DNA of 64,000 nucleotides from JANQPX01 sp965204405 (lineage in GTDB: Bacteria > Pseudomonadota > Alphaproteobacteria > Geminicoccales > Geminicoccaceae). Shown piece after piece: positions 1 through 7,890 of this stretch. Position 1 is the first letter of the stretch. Every line of letters begins with the position of its first letter. Under the pieces are notes generated by a model. That model made no database searches, was not told where the DNA came from, and was given only the letters and a program-made list of their open reading frames with translations. The position numbers and the translations under genes were made by a program. The stretch covers positions 620,001 through 684,000 of the forward strand of contig CBDBEN010000003.1 of NCBI GenBank assembly GCA_965204405.1, written 5' to 3'.

Positions 1-351
1 TCGATGCAAGCGATAGAGCTGGAGGAAGTGATCGACGAGTTGCGGCGCGTGATCCACAGCCGCACGCAGCTCCTGCAAATCAGGTATGTTGCTGCCGAAC
101 ACGGGATCCTGAACGGCGTTGCGCAGATCAGCGAGCGTGATCGAGCTTTCATCCTTGATAAGATCCCGCCAGTCCACCTGATAGTTATCCGACAGCGCCA
201 TTAGAATGGGCACCGACAGGCTTCGCTGGTTGTTCTCGAGAAGGTTGATGTAGGCAGCACTGACTCCGAGCGTTTGCGCCATTTCCGCCTGGGTTTGCTT
301 GCGCTCACGCCTCAACTGTCGCAGCCGTGGTCCGACGAAAGTTTTCCTCAC
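1..351 (-). CDS. XRE-family regulator, ScfR/RamB-like (partial)
   Basis: The reverse strand is open from a GTG at 351 to the window edge (117 codons, no stop), with a GGGAG ribosome site just upstream. Residues about 5-62 form an XRE helix-turn-helix: FVGPRLRQLRRERKQTQAEM followed by SAAYINLLENNQR. This N-terminus matches the regulators of short-chain fatty acyl-CoA metabolism (ScfR/RamB/PrpR-like), which continue into an ImmA/IrrE-type domain lying outside the window. Such proteins control glyoxylate or propionate genes and usually autoregulate. It is divergent from the ketopantoate reductase-like gene across a palindrome-rich gap. The family call rests only on the N-terminal third, so a generic XRE regulator remains possible. 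Confidence 0.75.
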   Translation of the reverse strand, partial: MRKTFVGPRLRQLRRERKQTQAEMAQTLGVSAAYINLLENNQRSLSVPILMALSDNYQVDWRDLIKDESSITLADLRNAVQDPVFGSNIPDLQELRAAVDHAPQLVDHFLQLYRLHR

Positions 352-374
352 GGATTCTCCCGTTTATTGACAAT

Positions 375-411
375 ATTACGTAATTGCATCTCTGTTGTAT
401 TCACATACAAC
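375..411. promoter_or_regulatory. Two palindromes in a divergent promoter region
   Basis: Two perfect inverted repeats lie just upstream of the XRE regulator start: ATTACGTAAT (375-384) and GTTGTAT-TCAC-ATACAAC (394-411). The AT-rich setting and position suggest operators for autoregulation or for the divergent gene. Function is inferred. Confidence 0.4.
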
Positions 412-533
412 ACATTGACTCGAAAAGTGAGGAAATGCTAGCGATTCGATGCTACCGCTATAAGGTGAAAAAAGGCCGGTTCGACTTCTTCAGAGAAGCC
501 TTCCGGCAGCATGTAGGGCAAAGGAGCGGTGCG

Positions 534-1586
534 ATGAGCTGCAAAATACTGATTCTTGGCGCTTCCTACGGGTCGCTTTTCGGCACCAAGCTTTTAATGG
601 CAGGTCATGATGTCACTCTGGTCTGCCGTGCGGCAACGGCCGAGCTGATCAACGAGCAGGGCACTGAGGTTCGCATCAAGCTGAGGGATGAAAACGGGCA
701 CCGCTCTATACTGTCGACGACCCTGCCGGGCTCCTTGGACGCCTGTACCCCCGAAGAGACAGATCCTGCCTCTTACGATCTTGTTGTGCTCGCCATGCAG
801 GAGCCGCAATATGGCGTCCATGCGATCTGGACGCTGCTGGTGCGCATCGCTGAGGCGGGCGTGCCCTGCCTCTCAATCATGAACATGCCACCGCTTCCCT
901 ATTTGAAGCGCTTTCCGGGTCTGGACACCTTCAAACTCGAGACTGCCTTCACCAATGCTCGAGTATGGGAGCGCTTCGAGCCTGGCTTGGTTACGCTTTG
1001 CTCACCGGACCCGCAGGCGTTCCGCCCGCCCGACGAACAACCAAACGTGCTGCATGTCGGTCTGCCGACGAATTTCAAGGCGGCTGCCTTCAGGAAGGCC
1101 GAGCATAATGCAATGCTGGCAAAAATGGAGGCGGATATTGCTGCGGTTACACTCGATGGCAAGGATGTGCCGGTGAAGCTTAAGGTTCATGAATCCCTCT
1201 TCGTCCCGCTGGCGAAATGGAGCATGCTACTAACCGGCAACTATCGCTGCATCAGACAGGGCGATGCCGTATCGATCCGCGATGCCGTCCATGGAGATCT
1301 CGACATGTCACGTGCCGTCTATGCTCATGTTAACGAGATTGCCCGCAGGCTGGGCGCGGACCCCGCCGATCAGGTGCCGTTCGAGAAATATGCGAGAGCT
1401 GCCGAGAACCTGTTGAAGCCTTCGTCCGCCGCACGCGCAGTCATGGCGGGCGCCCCATTGATCGAACGGGTGGACAAGCTGGTCCAGCTAATCGGCCGAT
1501 CCCTCGGCATGACGCATCCTGCCGTCGATGAGACTGTCGCCACTGTCGACGCGGCCCTTGATAATAACCAGGTTCATGTAGCCTGA
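534..1586 (+). CDS. Ketopantoate reductase (ApbA/PanE) family protein
   Basis: This is a predicted cytosolic NAD(P)H-dependent reductase of 350 residues. The N-terminus carries the Rossmann nucleotide-binding loop LILGASYGSLFGTKLLMAGH, followed by the VTLVCR strand-turn usual in ApbA/PanE proteins. The C-terminal half is helical, as in the ketopantoate reductase dimerisation domain. The ATG at 534 is chosen because AAGGAG sits at 521-526; an upstream in-frame start at 384 would add about 50 unrelated residues. The neighbours are not pantothenate genes and the protein is longer than typical PanE (about 300 residues), so it may act on another 2-keto acid. Confidence 0.7.
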   Translation: MSCKILILGASYGSLFGTKLLMAGHDVTLVCRAATAELINEQGTEVRIKLRDENGHRSILSTTLPGSLDACTPEETDPASYDLVVLAMQEPQYGVHAIWTLLVRIAEAGVPCLSIMNMPPLPYLKRFPGLDTFKLETAFTNARVWERFEPGLVTLCSPDPQAFRPPDEQPNVLHVGLPTNFKAAAFRKAEHNAMLAKMEADIAAVTLDGKDVPVKLKVHESLFVPLAKWSMLLTGNYRCIRQGDAVSIRDAVHGDLDMSRAVYAHVNEIARRLGADPADQVPFEKYARAAENLLKPSSAARAVMAGAPLIERVDKLVQLIGRSLGMTHPAVDETVATVDAALDNNQVHVA

Positions 1587-1741
1587 TCCGATGTATGATG
1601 TGATTGCTCAGGCCTGAAGCTACCCTGGTCGATCAGCATCCGTCGGTCAGCTTGGGCCCCTATAAGCGCTCAATAGCCAGTCGTGCTGCCAGTCCTAGGG
1701 AAGACGAAGCCGATTGCGACAAGGAGTGCACGGGCTAATCG

Positions 1742-1990
1742 CTAGCCGACTGCCAGCAGCCGCATGATCCTGCCGGCGAAGCCACAGACAAAAGCGCAGA
1801 TAATCGTGCCGCCTGTGTTGAGAATTGTGTCGAGAATTAGGAACCGAAAAAGTGTCGAACCCTTGGTCGGATCCACAAAGTGCCGACGAAAGGCGAGCAC
1901 GCCAGGCTGTGCGTCAGTTCGGTGCCATCACCTTGGGTACCGGCTCCCGCTGAACTCGACACGCAACTGCTTGCGGACTGCATGTAATGT
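1742..1990 (-). pseudogene. LysE/RhtB-family exporter remnant
   Basis: The 437-base gap between 1587 and 2023 has no intact gene. On the reverse strand an open stretch from about 1930 to a TAG at 1742-1744 encodes a recognisable LysE-family C-terminus: PGVLAF, then HFVDPTKGS, then FLILDTILNTGGTI and FAGRIMRLLA. These correspond to the NPKVALFF, PQFVDP and final-helix segments of amino-acid exporters. Upstream of about 1925 the frame is broken and only faint similarity remains. The 5' half is absent, apparently replaced by the divergent EamA gene. It looks like a dead fragment. The rest of the gap shows nothing recognisable. Confidence 0.55.
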
Positions 1991-2023
1991 CTTCAGGGTC
2001 GGTAACCAGGAAAGGAATTTCAT

Positions 2024-2962
2024 TTGAACCGGGCTATCGCGGGAATCCTCTGGGGCTCGGCTTTCGTTGTTCTGGAGTCCATTCAGTTCGTGTTTTTCGG
2101 TGGTATTTTCCAGCGTATGAGTTCGTTCCTGTTCGGGTTTCTCGTGTTCGGGCTTGCTGTCTTTTTCTTTGTCGGATGGACCAGCATAAGAGCGCCCGGC
2201 CAGCTAAAGACAGCCTTTGCCAATCCCAAGCTTCTCTTCGCGATCAACCTGACTGCCACTTTGGCGTGGATCGCCTTTCTTTCATCGGTTCAGCTCATCG
2301 AACCTGCCGTCGCCTATACGATCGGCGCCGGTGTGATGCCCATGACGGCTTATCTTGCTTTTCGGTGCGGTGTGCCCGAAGGCGAGGCTATGCGCAGCAG
2401 GACCGAGGCGCTTGGAAATCTACTGGTGCTGTTCGGCATTCTTTATCTTTCCGTCATCACGATCGCTGGCTGGTCAGGCTTCGTCCGCGGCAGTTCTATG
2501 GTCGCCTTCGCCGGTGTGCTATTTGCCATTGCCGACGGTGTCTTGTTCACCTGGCTGCTCATCTACTGCCAGCGAATGGACCGCGCCGGTGTTTCATCTG
2601 GCGCTGTCTTTGGGCTCAGATTTCCGCTCTATGTCCTCGTAGCAGGTAGCCTGGCTGCCCTGGGGGCCGATAAGAAGATGGCTTTATCTCCCGGAGAGAT
2701 TGCGATCATCGTTGCCATCGGATTTGCTCTGGTTATCCCACCTCTTTATGCTTTGCAGCGTGCGGTTTCGATGATCTCAACACTGACCATCAGCGCCCTG
2801 ACAGCGTTGGGTCCGTTTGTGATCTTCGGGCTCCAGATGATCGAGGGACGTGTTGAGCATTCCCTTGCAACGCTGGTCGGTTTGGTCGTCTATTTTACCG
2901 GCGCATTGCTCGCTGCATTCGGCGCGGTCCAAGCAACGGCGAAAAGCTCTATAGCCGCTTAG
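2024..2962 (+). CDS. EamA/DMT-superfamily transporter
   Basis: This is a predicted inner-membrane permease of 312 residues with about ten hydrophobic segments in two repeats, the arrangement of the drug/metabolite transporter (EamA) superfamily. The first helix is GILWGSAFVVLESIQFVFFG and the last is LVGLVVYFTGALLAAFGAV. The start is TTG at 2024, preceded by AGGAAAGGA at 2008-2016. Members export amino acids, nucleosides or other small metabolites; nothing here fixes the substrate. It stands alone, next to the LysE remnant on the opposite strand. Confidence 0.75.
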   Translation: MNRAIAGILWGSAFVVLESIQFVFFGGIFQRMSSFLFGFLVFGLAVFFFVGWTSIRAPGQLKTAFANPKLLFAINLTATLAWIAFLSSVQLIEPAVAYTIGAGVMPMTAYLAFRCGVPEGEAMRSRTEALGNLLVLFGILYLSVITIAGWSGFVRGSSMVAFAGVLFAIADGVLFTWLLIYCQRMDRAGVSSGAVFGLRFPLYVLVAGSLAALGADKKMALSPGEIAIIVAIGFALVIPPLYALQRAVSMISTLTISALTALGPFVIFGLQMIEGRVEHSLATLVGLVVYFTGALLAAFGAVQATAKSSIAA

Positions 2963-3077
2963 CGATATGCACGATACGAATGCTTTTCCAAGGCATAGTC
3001 GAGAATAGCTCGCATATTCGTGGACCTCTGCAGTTTTTCCTCGAACGCGGCGGAAAACAACTGATATGGTCACGCCA

Positions 3078-3467
3078 CTAAGCAAACACCTGCCATAGAA
3101 GATACAGGCAAACCAACCAGCTCACCGCGAAGGCAGGCGTGCGCAGATAGGGAACGCCAACGGTATAGAGGACACCATGGGCGAGGCGCGCGAAGAAGAA
3201 GATCAATGCGGCCGTGGCGGTGCTGCTGCTGGTCTTACCAAGCAGTTGTAGCATCAGCACCAGGATCGCAAAGGGAACCAAGATTTCGATCAAATTCATA
3301 TGGGCACGGTGACATCGTTTTGCCCAATCCGGGAGCTTCGATGTCGGCGGCAGATCGGTCGTGCCTGCCCTTATCCCAGCGATACCGGCATAGAGGCCCG
3401 CATACGGGATCCAGATCACCAGGCAAAGCCCGACACTGAGTGCCAGCCAAAACATTTCCCCCGACAT
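3078..3467 (-). CDS. MAPEG-family membrane protein
   Basis: This 129-residue protein has four predicted membrane helices. The sequence RCHRAHMNLIEILVPFAILV carries the MAPEG signature (R/H..N..E in the second helix), and FFFARLAHGVLYTVGVPYLR matches the conserved third and fourth helix region. MAPEG proteins include glutathione transferases of eicosanoid metabolism, but the bacterial members are mostly uncharacterised. It lies 11 bases downstream of the homocysteine methyltransferase on the same strand, so the two are probably cotranscribed. Confidence 0.8.
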   Translation of the reverse strand: MSGEMFWLALSVGLCLVIWIPYAGLYAGIAGIRAGTTDLPPTSKLPDWAKRCHRAHMNLIEILVPFAILVLMLQLLGKTSSSTATAALIFFFARLAHGVLYTVGVPYLRTPAFAVSWLVCLYLLWQVFA

Positions 3468-3478
3468 GATGACTTCTC

Positions 3479-4420
3479 CTAAGCAGCTTGCGGATCAAAT
3501 GATTTGAGCGGGGCGACTGCCGCGATGTGCTCGGGCGACAAGCCGCAGCACCCGCCGATGATCTGAACACCGTTTGCAGCCCAACCCGTCGCAAAGCGCT
3601 GAAAATCATTGGGCTCGATGATTTCTTCGAACTGCCAGTTAGGCATCTTGAAGTAGCCTGAGTCCGGATAGGCCATGAGCGGACCATCGAAAACGTCGCG
3701 CAGGATCGCTATCGCATCGTCGATCGTATCCGAGGGCGAATGCATGATCCCAGCCGCCCCGACCTCGAAGTCTCTGACCACCTGCACGAGTTCGTCGAAT
3801 GGAATATCCTTCTCCGGCGCATAGCTCAGCATCCGGCCATCTGCACCGCGGCGCACAGAAAATCCGACCCAGATAGGCAGGCCGGTCTCGCTGGCAGCTT
3901 GAAGCGCGAGCGCCGCCCTATCGGGGTGACGCATCATTTCCAGGAGGATGAGGTCGCAGCCTTCGTCACGATGAAGGGTAGCGAGTTCTTGGAAGGCCTC
4001 AGTCATGACGGTTTCGCTCGGCACCTGATAAAGCTTGGGCTTTGCCGAGCCCTTGACCACCGGCAGCATTTGCGAAAGGGAGCCAGCCACCAAGACATCC
4101 GTTCGCCCGCTCGCCTTGCGTGCCGCATATGCAGCGCTGATAGCTGCGCGGTTGATCTTCTCGAACTGGTCACCGAAGCCGGCTGGCCCCAGCATCAGTC
4201 GAGAGGAGGCGTAGGTGTTTGCGGTAATCACGTCGGCGCCAGCCGAAATATAGTCCAGGTGGATCGCCTCAAGCTCATTTAAATGACCGAGGGTGGCTGG
4301 TCCGCACCAGGCTTCCGGATCCATCGGTACACCCCGCCGCTCAAGTTCCGTCCCCGTCCCGCCGTCAAGAATGACGACACTGCGTTCACGGAGCTTTCGA
4401 CGCAGATCTTCGTATCCCAT
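3479..4420 (-). CDS. Homocysteine S-methyltransferase family protein
   Basis: This protein of 313 residues transfers a methyl group to homocysteine (family PF02574). The N-terminal signature VVILDGGTGTELERRGV is present. The zinc ligands are visible as the C-terminal IIGGCCG pair, with a third cysteine expected further upstream. The ATG at 4420 has a GGGGGATC ribosome site; the longer open frame to 4621 adds residues unlike the family. It is shorter than MetH and lacks cobalamin and pterin domains, so S-methylmethionine or betaine are the likely donors. The 290 bases upstream contain a stable hairpin and an operator-like palindrome. Confidence 0.85.
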   Translation of the reverse strand: MGYEDLRRKLRERSVVILDGGTGTELERRGVPMDPEAWCGPATLGHLNELEAIHLDYISAGADVITANTYASSRLMLGPAGFGDQFEKINRAAISAAYAARKASGRTDVLVAGSLSQMLPVVKGSAKPKLYQVPSETVMTEAFQELATLHRDEGCDLILLEMMRHPDRAALALQAASETGLPIWVGFSVRRGADGRMLSYAPEKDIPFDELVQVVRDFEVGAAGIMHSPSDTIDDAIAILRDVFDGPLMAYPDSGYFKMPNWQFEEIIEPNDFQRFATGWAANGVQIIGGCCGLSPEHIAAVAPLKSFDPQAA

Positions 4421-4510
4421 GATCCCCCCAATCCAAATCAAATTAACTATCTGCAGCTTGTATGACAGGAACCCTTGGGGCCGCAATGGGGCAACCCACC
4501 ATCGCTGACG

Positions 4511-4531
4511 GATGGGGGCCTCATCCCCATC
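4511..4531 (-). promoter_or_regulatory. Leader hairpin upstream of homocysteine methyltransferase
   Basis: GATGGGG (4511-4517) and CCCCATC (4525-4531) form a perfect 7-bp stem with a 7-base loop, about 90 bases upstream of the start at 4420. No known riboswitch consensus (SAM, cobalamin) was recognised, so a regulatory role is only suspected. Confidence 0.3.
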
Positions 4532-4599
4532 ACCAGGACTTCTTGCCGACCACAAAGGATCGGCGCAAAGAGAGGCAACACCCCAGACATCTGCCAAAT

Positions 4600-4618
4600 T
4601 TGCAATGCTGCATTGCAA
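4600..4618. promoter_or_regulatory. Operator-like palindrome TTGCAATG-CTG-CATTGCAA
   Basis: This perfect inverted repeat with 8-base arms and a 3-base spacer lies between the divergent homocysteine methyltransferase and DUF1127 genes. Its TTGCA/TGCAA arms and T-N11-A geometry resemble LysR-type sites. No LysR gene is adjacent, so the cognate regulator would be encoded elsewhere. Confidence 0.5.
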
Positions 4619-4714
4619 CATAAGAGCTTCTGAATATTGGCAATGATCGTCATATAGCGATCGACGGCTTGTTTCGACATCAATAGCGAAGCCGTCAGAA
4701 CAAGGAGACCTGTG

Positions 4715-4954
4715 ATGACCAGTTTATCCTCTTATGGTGCCTTCACATCCCATCGCCGTTCCGAGGGTCCGATCTTCCTCGGACGTCTGCAGAATTTCTT
4801 GAGCGAAATGGCCGTAAAGTGGTCGAAGAGACGTGGCTACCGGCAAACAATCTCGGAACTTCAAGCCCTCAGCGACCATGAGCTGGACGACATCGGGATC
4901 AGCCGTGGACAGATCGAGATGATGGCTTACCAGAGCACCTACGAACAAGGTTAA
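4715..4954 (+). CDS. DUF1127 (YjiS-like) small protein
   Basis: This 79-residue protein has a C-terminal DUF1127 domain: RQTISELQALSDHELDDIGI followed by SRGQIE, the usual end of these small basic proteins. DUF1127 members are common in alphaproteobacteria and have been linked to phosphate and carbon turnover and RNA-related regulation; the role here is unknown. ATG 4715 is preferred over the adjacent GTG 4712 because AAGGAG at 4702-4707 is then 7 bases away. It is transcribed away from the homocysteine methyltransferase and has the TTGCAATG palindrome about 100 bases upstream. Confidence 0.8.
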   Translation: MTSLSSYGAFTSHRRSEGPIFLGRLQNFLSEMAVKWSKRRGYRQTISELQALSDHELDDIGISRGQIEMMAYQSTYEQG

Positions 4955-4970
4955 CGCGTTTCCTTGCTCA

Positions 4971-5003
4971 GGCACCGTCAACATCCCGGCTGTTGACGGT
5001 GCC
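4971..5003. terminator. Strong hairpin between convergent genes
   Basis: GGCACCGTCAAC (4971-4982) pairs perfectly with GTTGACGGTGCC (4992-5003) around a 9-base loop. It lies 17 bases after the DUF1127 stop and before the 3' end of the converging cytochrome gene. No T-run follows, so it may end transcripts with Rho or protect 3' ends. Confidence 0.5.
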
Positions 5004-5134
5004 GAAGGGCTCGTCGCAACTAGCCTGTACCATCCGACGTCCCCCTCTAGCTGCCCGATATCGTCCGGACGCTCTGTTGAGAGGTGGTGTGGGATGGGTA
5101 CAGGCTCTTGCGGTTTGACCTCCTTGCTGGGCGG

Positions 5135-5608
5135 CTATTTTTTGTAGCGGAAGGTATCGTGGCAGTTCGTGCAGCCGTTCCGGCCGAGCGCACCCACCTG
5201 CTGGCCGAAAGCAGCAGTATCGCCGCTTTGAGCTGCCGTGATCATCTTGGCACTTTCGTCCTGCATGGCTTTGACGGCCGCCTCGAAATCTGCCCAGCGT
5301 TCCCAGACAGCGGGAAGAGCGTTTGTTTTATTATCTGCCTCATAGCCCGACCCTTGGGGGAACAGGCGCAACATGTTCTTGCTCATTTCATTGATCGCGT
5401 GTGCGTGACCGACGGCTTCATCGGAAAAGCTGACCTCCCCCTTGGCGACGGCACCGAGCGCGCCCATGTGGCCCCCGATCGCCTTCATGATAGCCTGGCG
5501 GTACTTGACGAGATTAGCAGGCTCATCGGCGGCTGAAGCCTGATGAGCACTCAACCCCAACGTCAGTGCTCCTAATGCAATGCAAGCTAACTTAGTGGAT
5601 CTAAGCAA
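5135..5608 (-). CDS. Cytochrome c556/c'-type (class II c-type cytochrome)
   Basis: This is a periplasmic haem protein of 157 residues. Residues 1-26 form a signal peptide ending in HQASA. The haem attachment motif CTNCH is near the C-terminus (146-150), as in the four-helix class II cytochromes c. Near the mature N-terminus, YRQAIMKAIGGHMGAL carries the R-x3-M pattern in which Met is the sixth haem ligand of c556-type proteins; cytochromes c' lack that ligand. Its job may be electron transfer or NO binding. It is a single gene converging on the DUF1127 gene. Confidence 0.88.
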   Translation of the reverse strand: MLRSTKLACIALGALTLGLSAHQASAADEPANLVKYRQAIMKAIGGHMGALGAVAKGEVSFSDEAVGHAHAINEMSKNMLRLFPQGSGYEADNKTNALPAVWERWADFEAAVKAMQDESAKMITAAQSGDTAAFGQQVGALGRNGCTNCHDTFRYKK

Positions 5609-5761
5609 TTCTGCCTCCCTGGATGCTGGATTTACAACGAACGCCCGCGAAACTAAACGGATAGGTTAGCTGCGGCAACCGGCGGCGAAAAAGCTAACGA
5701 CGCCGGAACTTTCCTGGTCGGGCGAATAGCCTGATCGAGAGAAGCTCCGGTGATATGATCA

Positions 5762-6676
5762 CTAGCTTAAGATCTCAGGAAAGCCTGGAGCCCTGAGTTC
5801 CTTGCCGATAGCATCCTCCAGGAGTTTTACCACCATCGGTGACCAGGCATCGCCGCCATAATGGCCCCGCGCACGTCGGAAGCTCTGTTCGGTGAGGCTG
5901 GCGAGATCCAGAGGAAGGGCTTGTTCCTGCGCAAGTTTTTGGACGATGGAGAGATCCTTCAGGGCAAGGTCCATGGTGAAGCCGATATTGTAACTACCAT
6001 TCAAAATGACCTGACTTTCAGTTTCATGGACGAAACTATTGCCCGAACTGGCCTTGATCGCCTGAAACACCTTGGTGAGATCGAGATCCGCGGTCTTCGC
6101 GAGCATCAAAGCTTCTCCTGCCGCGACCAGGTGAATGAAGGCCAGCATGTTGGTGATGACCTTGATCACGGAAGCCTTGCCGAGCTCCCCCATAAAAATA
6201 ACCTCGCCCCCCATAGCTGCAAAAAGCGGGTGATGGGTCTGGTACAGCGCTTCATCACCACCGACCAGGACCGTGATCTCGCCGCTTGCTGCCCTATGGA
6301 CGCCGCCGGTCACTGGCGCTTCCAGCGTTTTGATCCCCTGATGCTCGGCGCGTACTGCAAGTGCTTTGATGGCATCGGGATCATTGGTGCTCATCTCGAT
6401 CCAGGTCGCACCGTGGCCAAGGGTGACGAGGATTCCGTTTTCACCGGTCATGACCGCTTCGGTGGCGGCGGGAGATGGCAGGCAGGTGATGACCACATCG
6501 GCGTTTTCGGCAGCCGATTTTGGTGTCTCTGCAAAATGTGCCCCCTTCTTCACCAGCGGCTCGGCTGCCTCGGGGGTCAAATCGTGAACGGTAAGATCGA
6601 ATCCAGCCTCGACAAGGCTTCTGGCCAAGTGGCCTCCGAGGTGGCCAAGGCCGATAAAGGCGATTTTCATACTCAT
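5762..6676 (-). CDS. Beta-hydroxyacid dehydrogenase family (HIBADH-like)
   Basis: This NAD(P)-dependent dehydrogenase of 304 residues belongs to the 3-hydroxyisobutyrate/tartronate semialdehyde reductase family. The N-terminal dinucleotide-binding motif is IAFIGLGHLGGHLARSL, the substrate-binding motif is APVTGGVHRAASG, and the catalytic Lys lies in the helix KVITNMLAF. The start is the ATG at 6676, overlapping the stop of the upstream enolase-superfamily gene by four bases (ATGA). This tight coupling suggests that the two act in one pathway, probably sugar-acid or hydroxyacid catabolism. The exact substrate cannot be read from sequence. Confidence 0.82.
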   Translation of the reverse strand: MSMKIAFIGLGHLGGHLARSLVEAGFDLTVHDLTPEAAEPLVKKGAHFAETPKSAAENADVVITCLPSPAATEAVMTGENGILVTLGHGATWIEMSTNDPDAIKALAVRAEHQGIKTLEAPVTGGVHRAASGEITVLVGGDEALYQTHHPLFAAMGGEVIFMGELGKASVIKVITNMLAFIHLVAAGEALMLAKTADLDLTKVFQAIKASSGNSFVHETESQVILNGSYNIGFTMDLALKDLSIVQKLAQEQALPLDLASLTEQSFRRARGHYGGDAWSPMVVKLLEDAIGKELRAPGFPEILS

Positions 6677-7872
6677 ATCGGGGTTTGTTCCATTTCCAGA
6701 TGCAAGAGCTTGCCGTTGTAAGGATTTTTTCGCGCAACATCCTCGTCGAGAGTAACACCTATACCTGGCTCGGTCGGTGGGGTTATGTAACCGTCTTCCC
6801 ATCGAAGAGGTGCTTTGAGGATGTCGGCATGGAAGCCCCCGAAGGATTTGATACACTCCAGAATCAGGAAATTCGGGCTGCAGGTGGCGAGTTGGATATT
6901 GGCGGCCGCTTCGATCGGGCCGCAATAGAGATGGGGTGCGATCTGCGCGTAGTGAGCTTCGGCCATACCAGCGATTTTCTTGGCCTCAAGAATGCCGCCC
7001 ACGCGGCCTAGTGCCATTTGCAGGATGGACGCGGCCTGGTTCTCCAACACCTCCGAAAACTCATATTTCGTGGTCAGCCTCTCGCCGGTCGCGATCGGGA
7101 TCGAAGTCTGACGGGCAACACGCGCCATTTCCCTCGGATTTTCCGGCGGCACAGGTTCTTCAAACCAAAGCGGGTCGTAGGGCTCCAGTCTCTTGGCCAG
7201 CCGAATGGCGCCTGAGGTGGTGAGCTGGCCGTGGGTTCCAAACAAGAGATCTGCCCTGTTGCCGACAGCATCACGGATTGACTTGACGAAACGCTCCGAA
7301 CGCTCGAGATCGTCAAGGGAGAGCTGGCGCGGGTCGAACACGGAATAGGGACCGGCCGGGTCGAATTTCACCGCGGTGAAGCCCTGCTCCACATATTGAA
7401 GCGCACGCTCCGCCGCCGCATCCGGATCATTGTATACATGCGCCCTTTTCTCGGACCTGGAATCAGTGGGTTCGGGGTAGAGGTACGTGTAGGATCGGAG
7501 ACGTTCATGCACCCGACCACCCAGAAGCTCATAGACGGGTTTCCCGGCCTCCTTGCCAATGATGTCCCAGCACGCGGTCTCCAAGCCGGAGACAATTCCC
7601 ATCATCGAAACATCAGGTCGAAGGGTATATCCGGTCCCATAAGCACGGCGCCAGAAACGCTCGATATGGTGCGGATCCTCGCCGATCAGAAACCGAGCTG
7701 CGACATCCTTGATCATCGCCGCGACCACATGGGGATCGAACGGCACCGAATAGACCTCGCCGTAGCCGACCACATTGCTGTCGGTCACAAGTTTCACGAA
7801 GATCCAATAGCGCCCGCCGAAATGCGGCGGTGGGTTGCCAACCACGAAGGTTTCAATTTCGGTAAGTTTCAT
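6673..7872 (-). CDS. Mandelate racemase/muconate lactonizing enzyme family
   Basis: This enolase-superfamily enzyme of 399 residues has an N-terminal capping domain (1-125) followed by a TIM barrel. Visible barrel features are AVKFDP (K169), FEEPVPP (E238), ATGERL (E264) and APHLYCGP (H314). The third metal-ligand position reads GTHGQ (212-216), where dehydratases of the mannonate/galactonate subgroup have D-x-H-G; Gly replaces the expected Asp while His214 remains. Substrates of the superfamily are acid sugars or cycloisomerisable acids. It is translationally coupled to a beta-hydroxyacid dehydrogenase and lies 18 bases downstream of larB, so the three probably form an operon. Confidence 0.82.
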   Translation of the reverse strand: MKLTEIETFVVGNPPPHFGGRYWIFVKLVTDSNVVGYGEVYSVPFDPHVVAAMIKDVAARFLIGEDPHHIERFWRRAYGTGYTLRPDVSMMGIVSGLETACWDIIGKEAGKPVYELLGGRVHERLRSYTYLYPEPTDSRSEKRAHVYNDPDAAAERALQYVEQGFTAVKFDPAGPYSVFDPRQLSLDDLERSERFVKSIRDAVGNRADLLFGTHGQLTTSGAIRLAKRLEPYDPLWFEEPVPPENPREMARVARQTSIPIATGERLTTKYEFSEVLENQAASILQMALGRVGGILEAKKIAGMAEAHYAQIAPHLYCGPIEAAANIQLATCSPNFLILECIKSFGGFHADILKAPLRWEDGYITPPTEPGIGVTLDEDVARKNPYNGKLLHLEMEQTPI

Positions 7873-7890
7873 ACCGCCAGCGCTCCTTGA

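Noticed and set aside
1764..2027. Forward open frame in the gap before the EamA gene
   Set aside because: No family resemblance or ribosome site; the opposite strand carries the LysE remnant that explains the region better.
4430..4620. Possible cobalamin or SAM riboswitch upstream of homocysteine methyltransferase
   Set aside because: No B12 box or SAM-class conserved core could be matched by eye; only generic hairpins are present.
5861..6721. Forward open frame opposite the beta-hydroxyacid dehydrogenase
   Set aside because: Antisense to a gene with clear cofactor and substrate motifs; composition typical of a shadow frame.
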